Both the position numbers and the translations under genes were made by a program. A stretch of 64,000 nt of DNA from positions 1 to 64,000 of the forward strand of contig JANAVB010042245.1 in assembly GCA_029216955.1 (NCBI GenBank). Reading direction: 5' to 3'. This document shows positions 24,089-35,321 of the stretch, one piece after another (position 1 is the first letter of the stretch; every line of letters starts with the position of its first letter). Below the pieces are notes generated by a model that ran no database searches, was not told the origin of the DNA, and worked only from the letters and a program-made list of their open reading frames with translations. The DNA is from Iris pallida (lineage: Eukaryota; Streptophyta; Magnoliopsida; Asparagales; Iridaceae).

Positions 24089-24480
24089 TTTCTTTGACGG
24101 TCGGAAAAAAGAAGATAAGGAAGGGGAGACAGCAAAAAGAGTGAACGAAGGAGAAGGTAAAGAAGTCCCTCCGGCCAAACTCATCCATATTTATAAACAA
24201 AAAATGAGGCATTTCGATTCTCGTACACCGACCCTTCAGTTATCGAGGTAAGCCGCCGAAAATGAAGGCCAAACTCCTAGGATCCTGCACCAAAAAGTGG
24301 CCTTTAAAACTGACAGTAAATCAACAACATTTAAATGCAAAAGATTGCCATACGTGGCAATAATGACTTGGCAAAGAGCTATGCGGATGAGACACTCCTG
24401 TGGCTGAACCATCTATGCGGCTGAACCATCCATGCGGTCAGGGATTCATATGCGGCCAAAAAGGATATACAGCCATGCTT
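23510..24480. repeat. ATGCGG(C/T)TC motif clusters in intron 1 and upstream of the antisense gene
   Basis: About 15 copies of (C/T)ATGCGG(C/T)TC and close variants (ATACGGCTC, ATGCGGCCC) between 23515 and 23895, inside intron 1 of the antisense gene, and about five more at 24380-24475 upstream of its TATA box. Spacing is irregular and the sequence between copies is not repeated, so the motif itself is what is conserved. The same motif fills the LTRs and part of ORF1. Confidence 0.85.
24187..24198 (-). promoter_or_regulatory. TATA box of the antisense gene in element A
   Basis: Minus strand GTTTATAAATATGG, about 100 bp upstream of the ATG at 24088. The best promoter candidate between the 3' LTR and the gene. 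Confidence 0.65.
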
Positions 24481-24510
24481 CTTATTCAAAGTATTTCAAT
24501 TTTGCAAATT

Positions 24511-24530
24511 GAAAACTTTGAAGGGGGTCT
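24511..24530 (+). other. polypurine tract of element A
   Basis: GAAAACTTTGAAGGGGGTCT abuts the 3' LTR. Element C has the identical AAAACTTTGAAGGGGGTCT at its own 3' LTR (53336-53354, minus strand). Primes plus-strand DNA synthesis. Confidence 0.9.
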
Positions 24531-25960
24531 TGTAGAAGCATGGAAAATATTAAAAAAAATGACCCATGCGGCCAAGGAATCCCATGCGGCTCAGAAAGCC
24601 CATACGGCTCAGAGAGTCATGCGGCATAAGGGACTATGCGGCCCAAGACATCCCATGTGGCTCAGAAGACACCTGGCGTAACAGTGTTCCCCTCCGACCT
24701 ATGCTGCATTAATTACTTTGACGGCTGACAGTTCTGAAAAAAGTGACAGCCCTGACACAAGAGAGGCAATTATGACTCTGTCATAATGACAGACCCCTAG
24801 GGAAGAGAAAGAGATCTCTGACACAATCCCCCGAGATCCATAAAAATATCACGTGGCTTTGCCACATGGGCGTTCGTATGCGGCTCGAGCAAAGACTCCT
24901 CATGCGGTTCAGAATGAAGCCGTCCTATGCGGCTCAGGCCGAGACAGCCTCATGCGGCTCGAGCAAAGACTTCTCATGCGGTTCAGAATAAAGCCGTCCT
25001 ATATGGCTCAGGCCGAGACAGCCTCATGCGGCTCAAGCAGAGGACTTCCCATGCGGCTCAAGCGGACCATTTCCATACGGCTCAGGCGGATGTATCCCTA
25101 TACGGCTCACAATGATCACCTCCATGCGGTTCAAAAGCTCGAGGGAGGGCCACTACCCAGGCAGCCCTGACACGAGGCCCTAACCATATGCGGCCCAAAA
25201 TCATATGCGGCTCACTCGTCATGCGGTTCAGATCCCCAGTGGCTCCTAGGACACGTGTCCTAAGCCAATCAATCTTCCAGATTTATTACAATCAGAGATT
25301 GGGTCAAATCTCAATAATCTGGGACACGTTGCAGGAGAATAAATCAATTTTATTCGTAGACATCAGAAGATCATTATAAGGAAGATTTATTCCAATTAGT
25401 ATTAATTGTTGATGAGATTTGGTGTGATCTATACTTAATGGTCCAGATTTGTCACAATCAAAACGAAGGGCCTAGATTGACCAATCCATAAGCTGCTGCC
25501 GTCTCTAAGAAACAATCATTTGTAACACTAATGATCAGGCCCCATTCCTATAAATAGCAGGGTGCCATTCCCCTGCGAAAAAAAAGGAGAGGAGAGACAT
25601 ACAAAGGGATACGCACACACAGAGAGAGGTGCACACAAGAGCACTCTTCGAGATCAGAAAGAGCACCAGAGTACTTGGAGAGAAGAGCAGAGAGAGAGCA
25701 AAGAGAGCATTTCTTCAATGTTGAGCAAATCTTCTGGAGCTAAGGCTGCACACCGATCGTCCAAGGAGTAAGGCAGAGCTGCCGTCGCTTTCCCAAGCCT
25801 CTATTGTCATCCCCCAGAATCTAAAATAAACAATTGTACTTATATTGCTGTACCTAAGTTTTCGTCCCTAGGCTTTCTTTGTACAAGCGAGTTTGTATTG
25901 TGAGTCTAAGTTCAGTCCTCCCATAAAACTGTTCTGTACTTTTACAATCAATGGCAAACA
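24531..25960 (+). repeat. 3' LTR of element A
   Basis: 1430-bp copy of 8171-9619, TGTAGAAGC to GGCAAACA, followed by GAGAC. It keeps the ATGCGGCTC clusters and the TATA box (25547-25557). Confidence 0.93.
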
Positions 25961-25965
25961 GAGAC
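25961..25965. repeat. target-site duplication GAGAC, right copy
   Basis: Matches 8166-8170 exactly. Confidence 0.93.
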
Positions 25966-27455
25966 GAACCCAATCGTTTGTCCAAAGTTGGATTCAGGCG
26001 GGCCATGCACAATTTCGTCCGTTGGAGCGGGTCGCAGGCCCGCCAAACAGGCATTCCCGTCGACCTTCTCAGAATCGAACCAAACATGGCACATATAACC
26101 ATAAAAATGATGCAATCCTATTGGCACGAGTTTTGTATCAATACGAGGAACGTGCACAAGTTAGGGCATAGTTTGCAAAGGATTGATACGGGGGTATCTT
26201 GACTGATACGTACTAATTTCATCGCGCACGTACAAAAAAATCAAGTTCCGCCAGTTCTCACACGTCAACAACATCCATACGCGCCTTTCGATGCTTATGG
26301 GTTGCGACCACGTCGTTCGGTTTGTTGGGACGCATGCCATATCGAAGAATTTTCTTACTTTTTATGGTTTTTAAAACTATTTTTTGTCAAAGTTAAAAGC
26401 GGATAACTTTCAGCATGCTAGTTGAGAAATAAATCTATCAAAGGGGTTTCCAACTCCTATATGTGGTCTGCATCTAAGTCAAATTAGTTTTTCAAAAACC
26501 CTAATATACGGTTCAAAAACTGGCTTCCAAATTAGGGTATTAGGCACTAAAACTGTTCTGTTTTAGGACAGTTTTTTTACAACTTCGCTTCGATTTCCCG
26601 GGCAAACTAGCATACTACACCAAAATCTATTTGAAGGGAAAATAGCCATATAGGTTGCGAACATACCAGTGAAGGCGGTTCATAAAACGAACCATCGTAC
26701 GCGAAGAAATCGGATGACGAAGTGGCTTAGGCTGTTGTTACCATTGCTGCGGCTGCCGTGGTTTGCTCGGCCAAGTCGACAGCTCTGGCCACGTTTGGCG
26801 GTGCCCCCAGCGACGGGTGGCCATGCGGGATGTCCAGGGGTAAGGGCGTGGCGACTGGATTGGAGGGTTTGGAGATTTTTTAGGGTTTTTAGTGTAGGGT
26901 ATTTGTTTCCAGTTTGTATATATATACCATCAACTGCTATGGTCGGTTAAGCAATGGGGTGTTGCGGTCATACGAGTACTATTCCCGTAAGGGAACAGTA
27001 GCTCTGGTTTAATTTTTTTTCTTTTCTTTTCTTTTTCTTTTCTTCTTCTTTGTTTTAGGACTAATAATAACAAACCAAATTTTTTTAATAATTTTACAAA
27101 TCTAAAATAAGTATGAAAATAATATATTATATTTTTTTAATGAAAGTTACCAAATTTATAAATCATGTAGATATTTGATTACTATCGACCACCAATAAAA
27201 TATATTATTGAAATAGAATTCCTAATAAATGGGAAAATAATTATATATAAACTACTAGTTGTTTTTTGTAAAAAATAACTACTTATTTTGTAAGACAAGT
27301 ATAAAATATTTGACATGATTAATATTTATTATTAATAAAAACCACATTTAACCATCTACACGATTTACCTAGATATTTACTGAAATATTCTTAGATAGAT
27401 TAAATATAAATTAAAAAAAAGAAAAATCCTGAGAAAAAAAATTAGGGGATTTACA
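25966..27455 (-). repeat. left LTR of the 6508-32844 element, part 2
   Basis: Continues 8170 and aligns with about 31402-32844 (CCAAAGTT.GATTC.GGCGGGCCATGCACAATTTCG, in pieces, and the GC-rich block near 26740 / 32160). Ends ATTAGGGGATTTACA. No gene seen; small ORFs here mirror those in the right LTR. Confidence 0.88.
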
Positions 27456-29728
27456 TCCTACCCAACTTATAAAAATTTTGTCCTCGAAATTAAAATAAAA
27501 CTTAATATATAATATAGCGATAAATCTTAATAAAATATAGTGAGGCTGAATACGAAGGAAGGGTAAATACATTAAATCATAAATTGGTTCTCGAAAAGAT
27601 GGAGGTAGTAGTTATTAAAGAAATCCAAACTGTCAACATATTCCACAATATATGGTACTCTTAGTCTTGCAGGTATCATGGGTATACAGTTCGTTTGAGG
27701 GAACGGGCTGATATTGCATGGTTAAACATCAAATAGGACGAAAATGGATATCTATGGTTCTTTCTAAGGAAACTGTGGTATACACGAGGTGTAATTGAAA
27801 TGAAGCACAAGATGGTATGTTTGTGTGGGACGTGTATATCATGTGTATAGAATGGCTTGTCTAGTTCATAAGGGTAAAATTTTGTTGGAAGGTAATGGCT
27901 AGTGTTGTGCTCCAAATATCAAAGTCACGGTAGAGGGTATCGGATGATACGGATAGAAATAATGGTTAAAACCCACTGATTTATTAATTCTATTGGAACA
28001 AATCCTTGATTAATTAAATATGGGATTTAATCTATATGGGCTGGTCAAGATCCCTAAAATCAATCTGGACCATTCCTACTAGGTGAGGGTAGCCCAGAAT
28101 AAGTTTTGACTCGAGTGGTTGAGCTAATTGTCAGTCGAATGTGTTACAAGGTTCCTTGGCCCAAAATGCGCCTTATGTGACTTTTGTATTTAAGTAGCAC
28201 ACGTGAACTCAATTGAGTGGCACACTAGTGGCATGTGCATAGTGGGCTTCGAGTAGATCACAACCATATGTTTGGTCAAAAAAATTTGAGTCGAGGTTGG
28301 ATCTCTAACTAAAGTCAGAAAGGACAATGGCATTATGGTAGGGGTAATAGCTAGCCTTTTTGACTCAAAAGTCGCACCATAAAAATAGAGTACAAGGGAA
28401 CATATTTTAGTGGGACATGATATGTCTCCATGAAGGTGGAGTCATCTATGTCTTGTATATAGAATTTGTTGGGAGGCAATAGCTGGTCTCGTGCTCCGAA
28501 TAGCAACGTCACGGTCAAGGACACTAAGTGATCTAGATTGAAAGTGGGTGATCATGAGGTACTAGTTTATCATCCTAATAGAAACTAACTTATCCTAATC
28601 AATCGGTAGTCATAATGAATTCCTAAAATTTAGGAGGCTTATAATCTATACTATATAAAACTAAGAAAAGGTTTAGGATTATGGAGGTTAGAAAAAATTC
28701 AAAGTCATAACATTGCACCATGACTCTTGATTATAAAATAATACTACCCGACGTAATAGAAATTATGATGCGGTAGATATGAATCAAGTTTGGAGTTAGT
28801 TCTCCGATTATGAATAGATGGAAAATGATTGTGTATATATAGCCTTTATGGCCATAGAAGAATACTTCGTGTCTATGAGTGTTTGTATTTCTGAAATGGG
28901 TGACAAAAACAATAAAAGTTCAAAGGGAATGGGATCGAATTTCAAATACGGTTTTCAAAGATGATTTAATATTTCAAAAGAAATTTTGTCAAGACCATTG
29001 CAGATGAGATCCTAATGGACAAGTTTAACTATATCTCAATCTACATAGAGTAATCATATGAAGAGCGAACCAACGTGCACTAGGTTGATAAGACCATCAT
29101 GTACTGGTTTAGAGTAGACAATATATTAGTAGAGGCCTCCAATAAAATATTATCCTTGATTTAGCTCGACAAAAGAATAAGCTTGCAAAACTAGGTTATA
29201 ATAGAAGCATTAGTCAAGTTAATGGTGAAAGAAAATCTATATAATTATCCTTGATTTAGTCTCAAATATATGTAAGCGAGATAATGGTGAAAGAAAATCT
29301 ATATAATTCAAGGTATTGAAAATCTAAGTCTTGTCCGTGTTTGGGCCTATACCATCTTCATACTGTCTTATTGTCTAAGGTTTGGTCGACTATACGAGTT
29401 AGGGATCTCTAAATTCTACAGTCTTAGTAAACTTATTAATATGGGTCACAAGGACAAAGGGATTATTAGGTTGTGAGGTATTCTACCCAATTTACAAGGG
29501 TTAAACTAGTAGTATGATGGGACAATAGAATATGTCTATCTAGTATGGGTATCTTCCTAACCTCCCTATCAGGCACGAAGGAAAAAATTAAGATTTACAG
29601 TAGAAAGGAATCAAACAGAAGGAAATCAAGGTAGTCAGACGAGAGTTCGAAATTAGAATGAAGGGAGGAGGTCAAGCATGCGGATGAGATTCTAAACTAT
29701 AATCCTATCTGCAGCCACAACAAAAATA
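27456..29728 (-). other. internal region of the 6508-32844 element, non-coding
   Basis: 2.27 kb without coding capacity. It begins with TCCTACCC and TTTTGTCCTCGAAATT, the region next to a chromoviral 3' LTR in reverse. Two diverged copies of a block (about 27820-27950 and 28430-28530, TTG.TGGGAGG.AATAGCTGG and GTGCTCC.AATA.CAA.GTCACGGT, in pieces) lie 600 bp apart, and a third relative is at about 52080-52230. Confidence 0.7.
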
Positions 29729-32700
29729 TGTATTGCCCCAGTCCCAAAATACATAGGATTATGTACGTAGACATGCCAGCTGTATACATACGAAGTATAC
29801 TCCAATATATGGGATCCTCGTATGTATACATAAGCTATAAAATACAGTAAACCAAGAGTAATCTAATCCCATCCACAAAATAAAAGAATAAAAGATATGT
29901 CATAAATCAACTTTAAATTTTTATTGTACAAGATGTTGGGCGGAGACAAATCCACTACCAACTGTTTAAAAGAAAAAAAGTACATGACATATGAAAAGAT
30001 GTAGTGAAGGTAGCAAGAAAGATCCCAGACACGTCATCTTCGAAAGAATGAAGAAGATCACGATCTCGGCTAGAATGCCTGCGGAAAGACATGAACACAC
30101 ACCTGGAGAGATCACCAGGTCCTCAGAGGGACATAACAAGATACAGGAAGAACATGCCATAACTGAATATAAAATGCTCAATAAATAAGTCAATTGAATT
30201 ATAATATGGTCCAATACACATCATTGAATTAGCATACAATTCTCCCAACCAAACAAGGACAGGAGATGGCACCCTAATTCACAATGACGTATCTTTCCAT
30301 GCTATGAATCCAATATGGTATCTAGACTACAACATGGTACAGTACCTTCTCATCGAAGTAGTGAGCCACACCTACAACCAAACAAGGACAAGATATGGCA
30401 AACTAGTCCGCGACAAGTTACTGTTCCAAGCTACGGTCAGATATAAGTACTCAAACCAAAAGTACTCATACCAAATGGATAATGGAGCCTAACCATTATA
30501 AGTGAATGCAGTTTAAGAACATCCCTCCAACGCATGGGCTCTCTGGCTAAAAATGGGATCAGCATAGTCCTCACTTGGGGAACCAGGGGCCTCAAGCATA
30601 ACTGTTCCTCGAACATGCAAGCAATAAAATAAGGGGTCGTCAACCCGCATCTCCGGCGGAGCGTACGGTCACAAGAAAAATATGTATAGTAGCCCATACG
30701 CCAAGGATATGTTCTCCCCACCCAATGCCTATATGTTGCCTTGACAACACATGACCTCTATAATCGTTAAGTCAAACTATCATGCAATACTATTAGCGGT
30801 TATCCCTATCGGATGTCTTATATGTTCTGGTGGCCAGACAGTCACGCATGTCCGAGTTCTATATGCGACTCGCGACTTCGTGACAAAAATGTGTCAAGGC
30901 TAATGATTGCAACACAAACAAGGGCGGTCCCTTAAATCTAAGGTTAATATGCATAAAAATAATAAGTACGGGAAATATAGCTACACAGTATAATTTATCT
31001 ATTTATGACAATGTAGCACAGTTTATTTTGCAGAAAAGTAAATAATGAATAAATGCATAAATATGAGCTAAAGTAAATAGAAAGCAAATTATAAGGTATC
31101 TTGCCTGGAGGTTGTGTGCAGAAAGGGCGACGTCCAATAACTCAAATCGACAGATTAATGAAGCATAGAAAGTCGAATCTCACAAACGTCCTCGGATGCT
31201 GAAATAAACACCACAAACATTTCTAGAATAAGAAAAATAGCAAGGATAGACTACCTATAGGTCCAATTCTAGAGGGCAAAATGGTAATTTTGGGTCAAAA
31301 TGATATCCGTCGTTGGACCCGTTTTGTAATAAAACGCGTGCTAATATCTTTGGTCTCTAATGTCGTCGAACTACATGTCTACGAGTCCAGTTTGAGGAGA
31401 TGAACCCAACCGTATGTCCAAAGTTTGATTCTGGCGGGCCATGCACAATTTCGCCCATTGTTGCGGGTCACGGGCCCACCAAATAGGCGTTCTGGTCCAC
31501 CTTCTCAGAATCGGACCAAACTTGGCACACAAGACCATAAAAATGACGCGGTCCTATTGGCACAAGTTTCTTCTCGATATGACAAACGTGCACAAAGTTA
31601 TGGTCTAGTTTGCAAAGGGTCGATACGGGAGTATCTTGACGGATACGCACTGATTTTGTTGCGCACGAACAACGAAATCAAGTTCCTTCAGTTCCCACAA
31701 GTCAACAACATCCATATACACCTTTCAGTGCCTATGGGTTGCGACCACGTCGCCCGGTTTGTCGGGGTACATGCCGTATCGAAGAATTTTCTAATTTTTA
31801 TGGTTTTTAATTTTTTGTCAAAGTTTAAAAGCGGATAACTTTCAGCATGCTAGTTGAGAAATAAATCTATCAAAGGGGTTTCCACTCCTATATGTGGTCT
31901 GCAACTGATTCAAATTAGTTTTTCAAAAACCCTAATATATAGTTCAAAACTGGCTTCCAAATTAGGGTATTGGGTACTAAAACTATTCTGTTTTAGAAAA
32001 GTTTTTTTTTACAACATCGCTTCGATTTCTCGGGCAAACTAGCGTACTACACCAGAATCTATTTAAAGGGAAAAATAGCCATATAGTTTGCGAACATACT
32101 AGTGCGTAAAACGAACCATCATACGCGAAAAAATCGGATGACGAAGTGGCTTACGCTGTTGTTACCATTGTTGCGACTGTCGTGGTTTGCTCGGCCAACT
32201 GGCCGCATTTGGCAGTGCCTCCAGCGGCGGGTGGCCGCACGGGATGTCCAGGGGCAAGCATGGTGGTTGGATTGGAGGGTTTGTAGATTTTTTAGGGTTT
32301 TTGTGTGGGGTTTTTGTTTCCAGTTTGTATATATATACCACCAACTGCAATGGTCGGTTAAGTAATGAGGGGGGGTCACGGTCATACGAGTATTGTTCCC
32401 GCAAGGGAGCAGTTGCGCGGGTTTTTTTTTTCTTCTTTTTTGTTTTAGGACTAATAATAAAAAACAAATTTTTTAATAATTTTAAAAAACTAAAATAAGT
32501 ATTAAAATAATATATTATATATAAATTTTAATAAAAGTTACCAAATTTAAAAGTCACGTAGATATTTGATTACTATCGATCACCAATAAAATATATTATT
32601 GAAATAGAATTCCTAATAAATAGGAAAATAATTATATATAAACTACTAGTTATTTTTGTAAAAAAAAATACTTATTTTATACGACAAGTTTAAAATATTT

Positions 32701-32844
32701 GACATGATTAATATTTATTATTAATAAAAACCACATTTAACCATCTACTCGATTTACCTAGATATATAACAAAATGTTCTTAAATAGATTAAATATAAAT
32801 TAAAAACAAGAAAAATCATTAGAAAAAAAATTAGGGGGTTTACA
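29729..32844 (-). repeat. right LTR of the 6508-32844 element
   Basis: 3116 bp, TGTATTGCCCCAGTCCC to GGGGGTTTACA. Uninterrupted counterpart of 6508-8170 plus 25966-27455. No gene seen. Confidence 0.88.
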
Positions 32845-34413
32845 GATGAGTGGGAAGATTCCTTTGATTGAGGAAATCCTGGCCAGAATCAGGAAGATTC
32901 TTTTGACCAATTTTTTTGGTCAGAATCAAGAGAACTTCTCTGGCTGAGAACATCCCCAAGATTAGGAGAGAGAAGATTCCTTTGACCGAATAGATGTCGA
33001 CTTCTTGATCTTATATTTTGGTAGACCCCTTTGCCAGAGTCATAGATCCGATCAAGGTATTGTTGACTAGGATTACGGGATGCTTTACGTCTTGGACATT
33101 TTTCACCCTAGTGCTTCGGAAGTCATGTTAACCGAAGCATATAGCAACTCATTTTCGTCCACCAACACAAGTTCAGGAGTCCGAGTGTAGTTCAGACGGT
33201 CGAAGACAGACCGTTTAGCTGACTGGCCGCAACATTTTATCAATACTTCGTAGTGATGATTACAGTGATGTTCTCGATGTAGAGTTATAGGTGGACGAGA
33301 TGGTCTTGTCATCTTTCGCTTTTGTATAAGAAGTTCGCAGAGATTTGTTACGGCGATAGGATAAGGAGAAGTCAGAGGTACATATTCCTTGATGATGTTA
33401 GGAACATGATTCCGGTTCTTGAGGTTCCTTGTACCCTATTTGTACAAAGAAGTACTGACTTTGTTGGCCTAGGTAAGAAAATTTTTGACTTGAGGAACTC
33501 TCCTTGTGCGCAACTTAGTAGGTGGCGCAGATTGTTCTTGATGCAAGGATTGACGCTATTTTACGCTGAGGTAAGTGCGCATGTCAGAGTCGTGTGCCAC
33601 CTGGCTGTCTGTCTGGGACACCCTCAGTTTACCCTGTTTAGTTCTTAAAATATACAGGATAGGAACTTCTTGGCTCTGGCTTGATTAGCGTTGGCCATGA
33701 GGAGTGGGCAAGATGCCCTATTGTTCTGCGCACACTACTCCAGCACATTTGGCACGGTACAGATGAGCAGTAAAAAATAAACTTTAAGTAGATTTTAATT
33801 TCTTAGCATTGATTTTATTGTCTCTGCTAAGAGAAGTAGACTTTCTACTTGAAAGTATTCTCGCATTGACGGGCGCATGGGCACAGTTAGATGCATTTCC
33901 ATCGAGTCCAGGACTGGGGAAGGATAAGGAGTGGTTATAGGGCACTTTTCTTTATTATGTGCAGGGGCAGTAATATGTAATTTCTCCCCCAAATTTAGAA
34001 CTAGGGAGGAAAAGGGATTAGCCAAGTGGCATTTTCTTTTGTTCTGAGTCAAGACGGTGGTTGGCGCGTTCTATACCAATTTTAGAATTGGTGACGAGAA
34101 AGAAGTGGTCATGTGGCGATGTCCCCTGATTGGCGCCAGGATAGTGGTTGGTGCATTCTCCACCAATTTCAGAATTGGTGAGGAAGAAGAAGTAGCCATG
34201 CGGCGTTGTCCCTTGGTTGGCGCCAAGGTAGTGGTTGGAGCACTCTCTACCAATTTCAGAATTGGTGAGGAAGAGGAATTGACAACAAAGCTTTTCTCCA
34301 AGCTTGGTGCAGGAGTCATGATTGGTGCATTGGAGGACTTCGGAGTCCAGATAGCGTGCCCTGTTCTTGACAACAACAGTGGTGGTGCGCTTGGCACCCC
34401 CTACGCCAATCAT
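32845..34413 (-). pseudogene. ORF1 region of element B
   Basis: Minus-strand remnant of the extra ORF upstream of gag. Open pieces at 34018-34413, 33795-34052 and 33103-33312 in different frames show that it is broken. The first carries 29-residue repeats (LTNSEIGGECTNHYPGANQG), the last a RSVFDRLNY motif like SVFDRLSY in ORF1 of element A. 32845-33100 has several GAATCAGGAAGATTC-like repeats. It runs up to the insertion border at 32844 and continues, as gag, at 6507. Confidence 0.65.
34057..34317 (-). repeat. 87-bp tandem repeats in ORF1 of element B
   Basis: Units begin with GTGGTTGG at 34057, 34144 and 34231: period 87 bp (29 codons). A more diverged unit precedes at about 33930-34056. 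The first two units each contain TTGGCGCCA, a motif also frequent in the LTR of B. Confidence 0.85.
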
Positions 34414-34512
34414 GGCTTCGTAGGTAGTTTGGTCGACTTTTACGACTAAAGTCTTTTGCGTCGTGCTGACCGATGCAACATCATATTAAGTTGTCACTTT
34501 ATCGTCAGAGGA

Positions 34513-34541
34513 GAAAGTCGTCCCCAACAGACTCACAATTT
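34513..34541 (-). other. primer-binding-site region of element B
   Basis: Minus strand GTGAGTCTGTTGGGGACGA next to the LTR, related to ATCGACTCTGCTGGGGACA in element A. Confidence 0.55.
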
Positions 34542-35321
34542 TGTTTGCAAAAATAAAAGTTTCTTTACAAACTAAGAAAAAAGAAAGTACAATACTATAA
34601 TTGATTTCTAGGGAAGTACAACTATAGGAATCTGATCAGAAGACGATCACTTTATCCCTTGGATGATACGATGTCAAAGAAGAAAGCCTTTGGAGAATGT
34701 TGCAGCAAGTGCTCAAGAGATTATGATAATTAGTGATGCTTTGAAAGTGATTTGGAACTCTATTTATAAAGTTCTGAATAACTGTCAACCAGTTATTCTG
34801 ATTGGCGCAGACAGCCATTGGAGCGCCATATATCACCCTTTGCGTGAACGGTTAACTTAACTGCATGGGACACATGGCATTCTGTAGGCAGTATCGTATG
34901 CACGTTCTTCGAGATTAGTGGCATACTCGCCATGTCATCTAACTACTTTGGATGATAATTTGATTGATTAGCACCAACCGTTGAATGGCGCCAGGCGCCA
35001 TCTGCTATTTTGTGCCATCTGCTTAATTTATTGATTACCTCGTGCCAACTACGAATGACGCCGGGCAGTTGTCATACATTATGACAAATCTGACACAATC
35101 TCTTCGAGCGCCGTTCGTTCAAAATTCGAAATGGATTTTCCTTGACTAACGTGCTGTTAGTCACGTTGACAATCGTTTGGCTCTCCGAGAAGACAGCCAT
35201 GTGTCAACTAGCACCATCTGATGCCATGTACCATCTGTTGAACATCGATATTTGATAACTTCAATCTTGGCGCCTTTTGTGAGTATCTCATGATGATGAT
35301 TATACTTTTTAGGCTTCTATA
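34542..35321 (-). repeat. 5' LTR of element B
   Basis: On the minus strand it starts TATAGAAGCC (A: TGTAGAAGC) and ends TTTTGCAAACA (A: ATGGCAAACA). It contains the TGTCATACATTATGACA block that all three Tat LTRs share in some form, a TATA box at 34760, and TGGCGC/GGCGCC motifs (34802, 34988, 34998, 35269). The outer border at 35321 is set by similarity to A and C, since the second LTR is outside the window; TGGCGC motifs continue to about 35690, so the true border could be further right. Confidence 0.7.
34760..34768 (-). promoter_or_regulatory. TATA box of element B LTR
   Basis: TATAAATAG on the minus strand, placed as in the LTRs of A and C. Confidence 0.65.

Larger units (their letters stand above)
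8171..25960 (+). mobile_element. Tat-lineage Ty3/Gypsy retrotransposon A, complete length, degenerate coding
   Basis: A 17.8-kb element with LTRs of 1449 and 1430 bp, target duplications GAGAC, primer-site region after the 5' LTR and a clear polypurine tract before the 3' LTR. Order: ORF1, gag, protease, spacer, RT, RNase H, archaeal-type RNase H, integrase, then 6.3 kb holding minisatellites and an opposite-strand gene. The second RNase H and the missing chromodomain place it in Tat. Six differences occur in the first ~190 bp of the LTR pair, so it is much older than 760-6429. Pol has several in-frame stops and the protease lacks its Asp, so it is not autonomous now. Confidence 0.93.
6508..32844 (-). 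mobile_element. non-coding LTR retrotransposon (LARD-like), split by element A
   Basis: Two related long direct repeats: left LTR 6508-8170 plus 25966-27455 (interrupted by element A) and right LTR 29729-32844, around an internal region 27456-29728. Removing element A gives an LTR of about 3.15 kb. The LTRs start TGTAACGCCCCAGTCCC / TGTATTGCCCCAGTCCC and end TTTACA. The left junction is followed by TCCTACCC and a TTTTGTCCTCGAAATT motif, so the orientation is minus as for 760-6429. Flanking five-mers are GAAGA (6503-6507) and GATGA (32845-32849), a one-mismatch target duplication at best. LTR divergence is clearly higher than in 760-6429, so it is older. Confidence 0.88.
1..35321 (-). mobile_element. 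Tat-lineage Ty3/Gypsy element B, split by nested insertions, runs off left edge
   Basis: Minus-strand LTR retrotransposon reconstructed from three separated pieces: 5' LTR, primer-site region and ORF1 at 32845-35321, the first gag codons at 6430-6507, and more gag at 1-759. The pieces read in order on the minus strand once the insertions 760-6429 and 6508-32844 are set aside. Assignment to Tat rests on gag similarity to element C (60564-63869), the ORF1 before gag, and a primer-site region resembling that of element A. The protease-polymerase part and the 3' LTR lie to the left of the window. It is the oldest layer of the left-hand nest, because both other insertions lie inside it. Confidence 0.8.

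Noticed and set aside
34057..34449. Plus-strand 130-codon frame over the 87-bp repeats
   Set aside because: The repeats are open on both strands; the minus strand fits ORF1 of element B by position.
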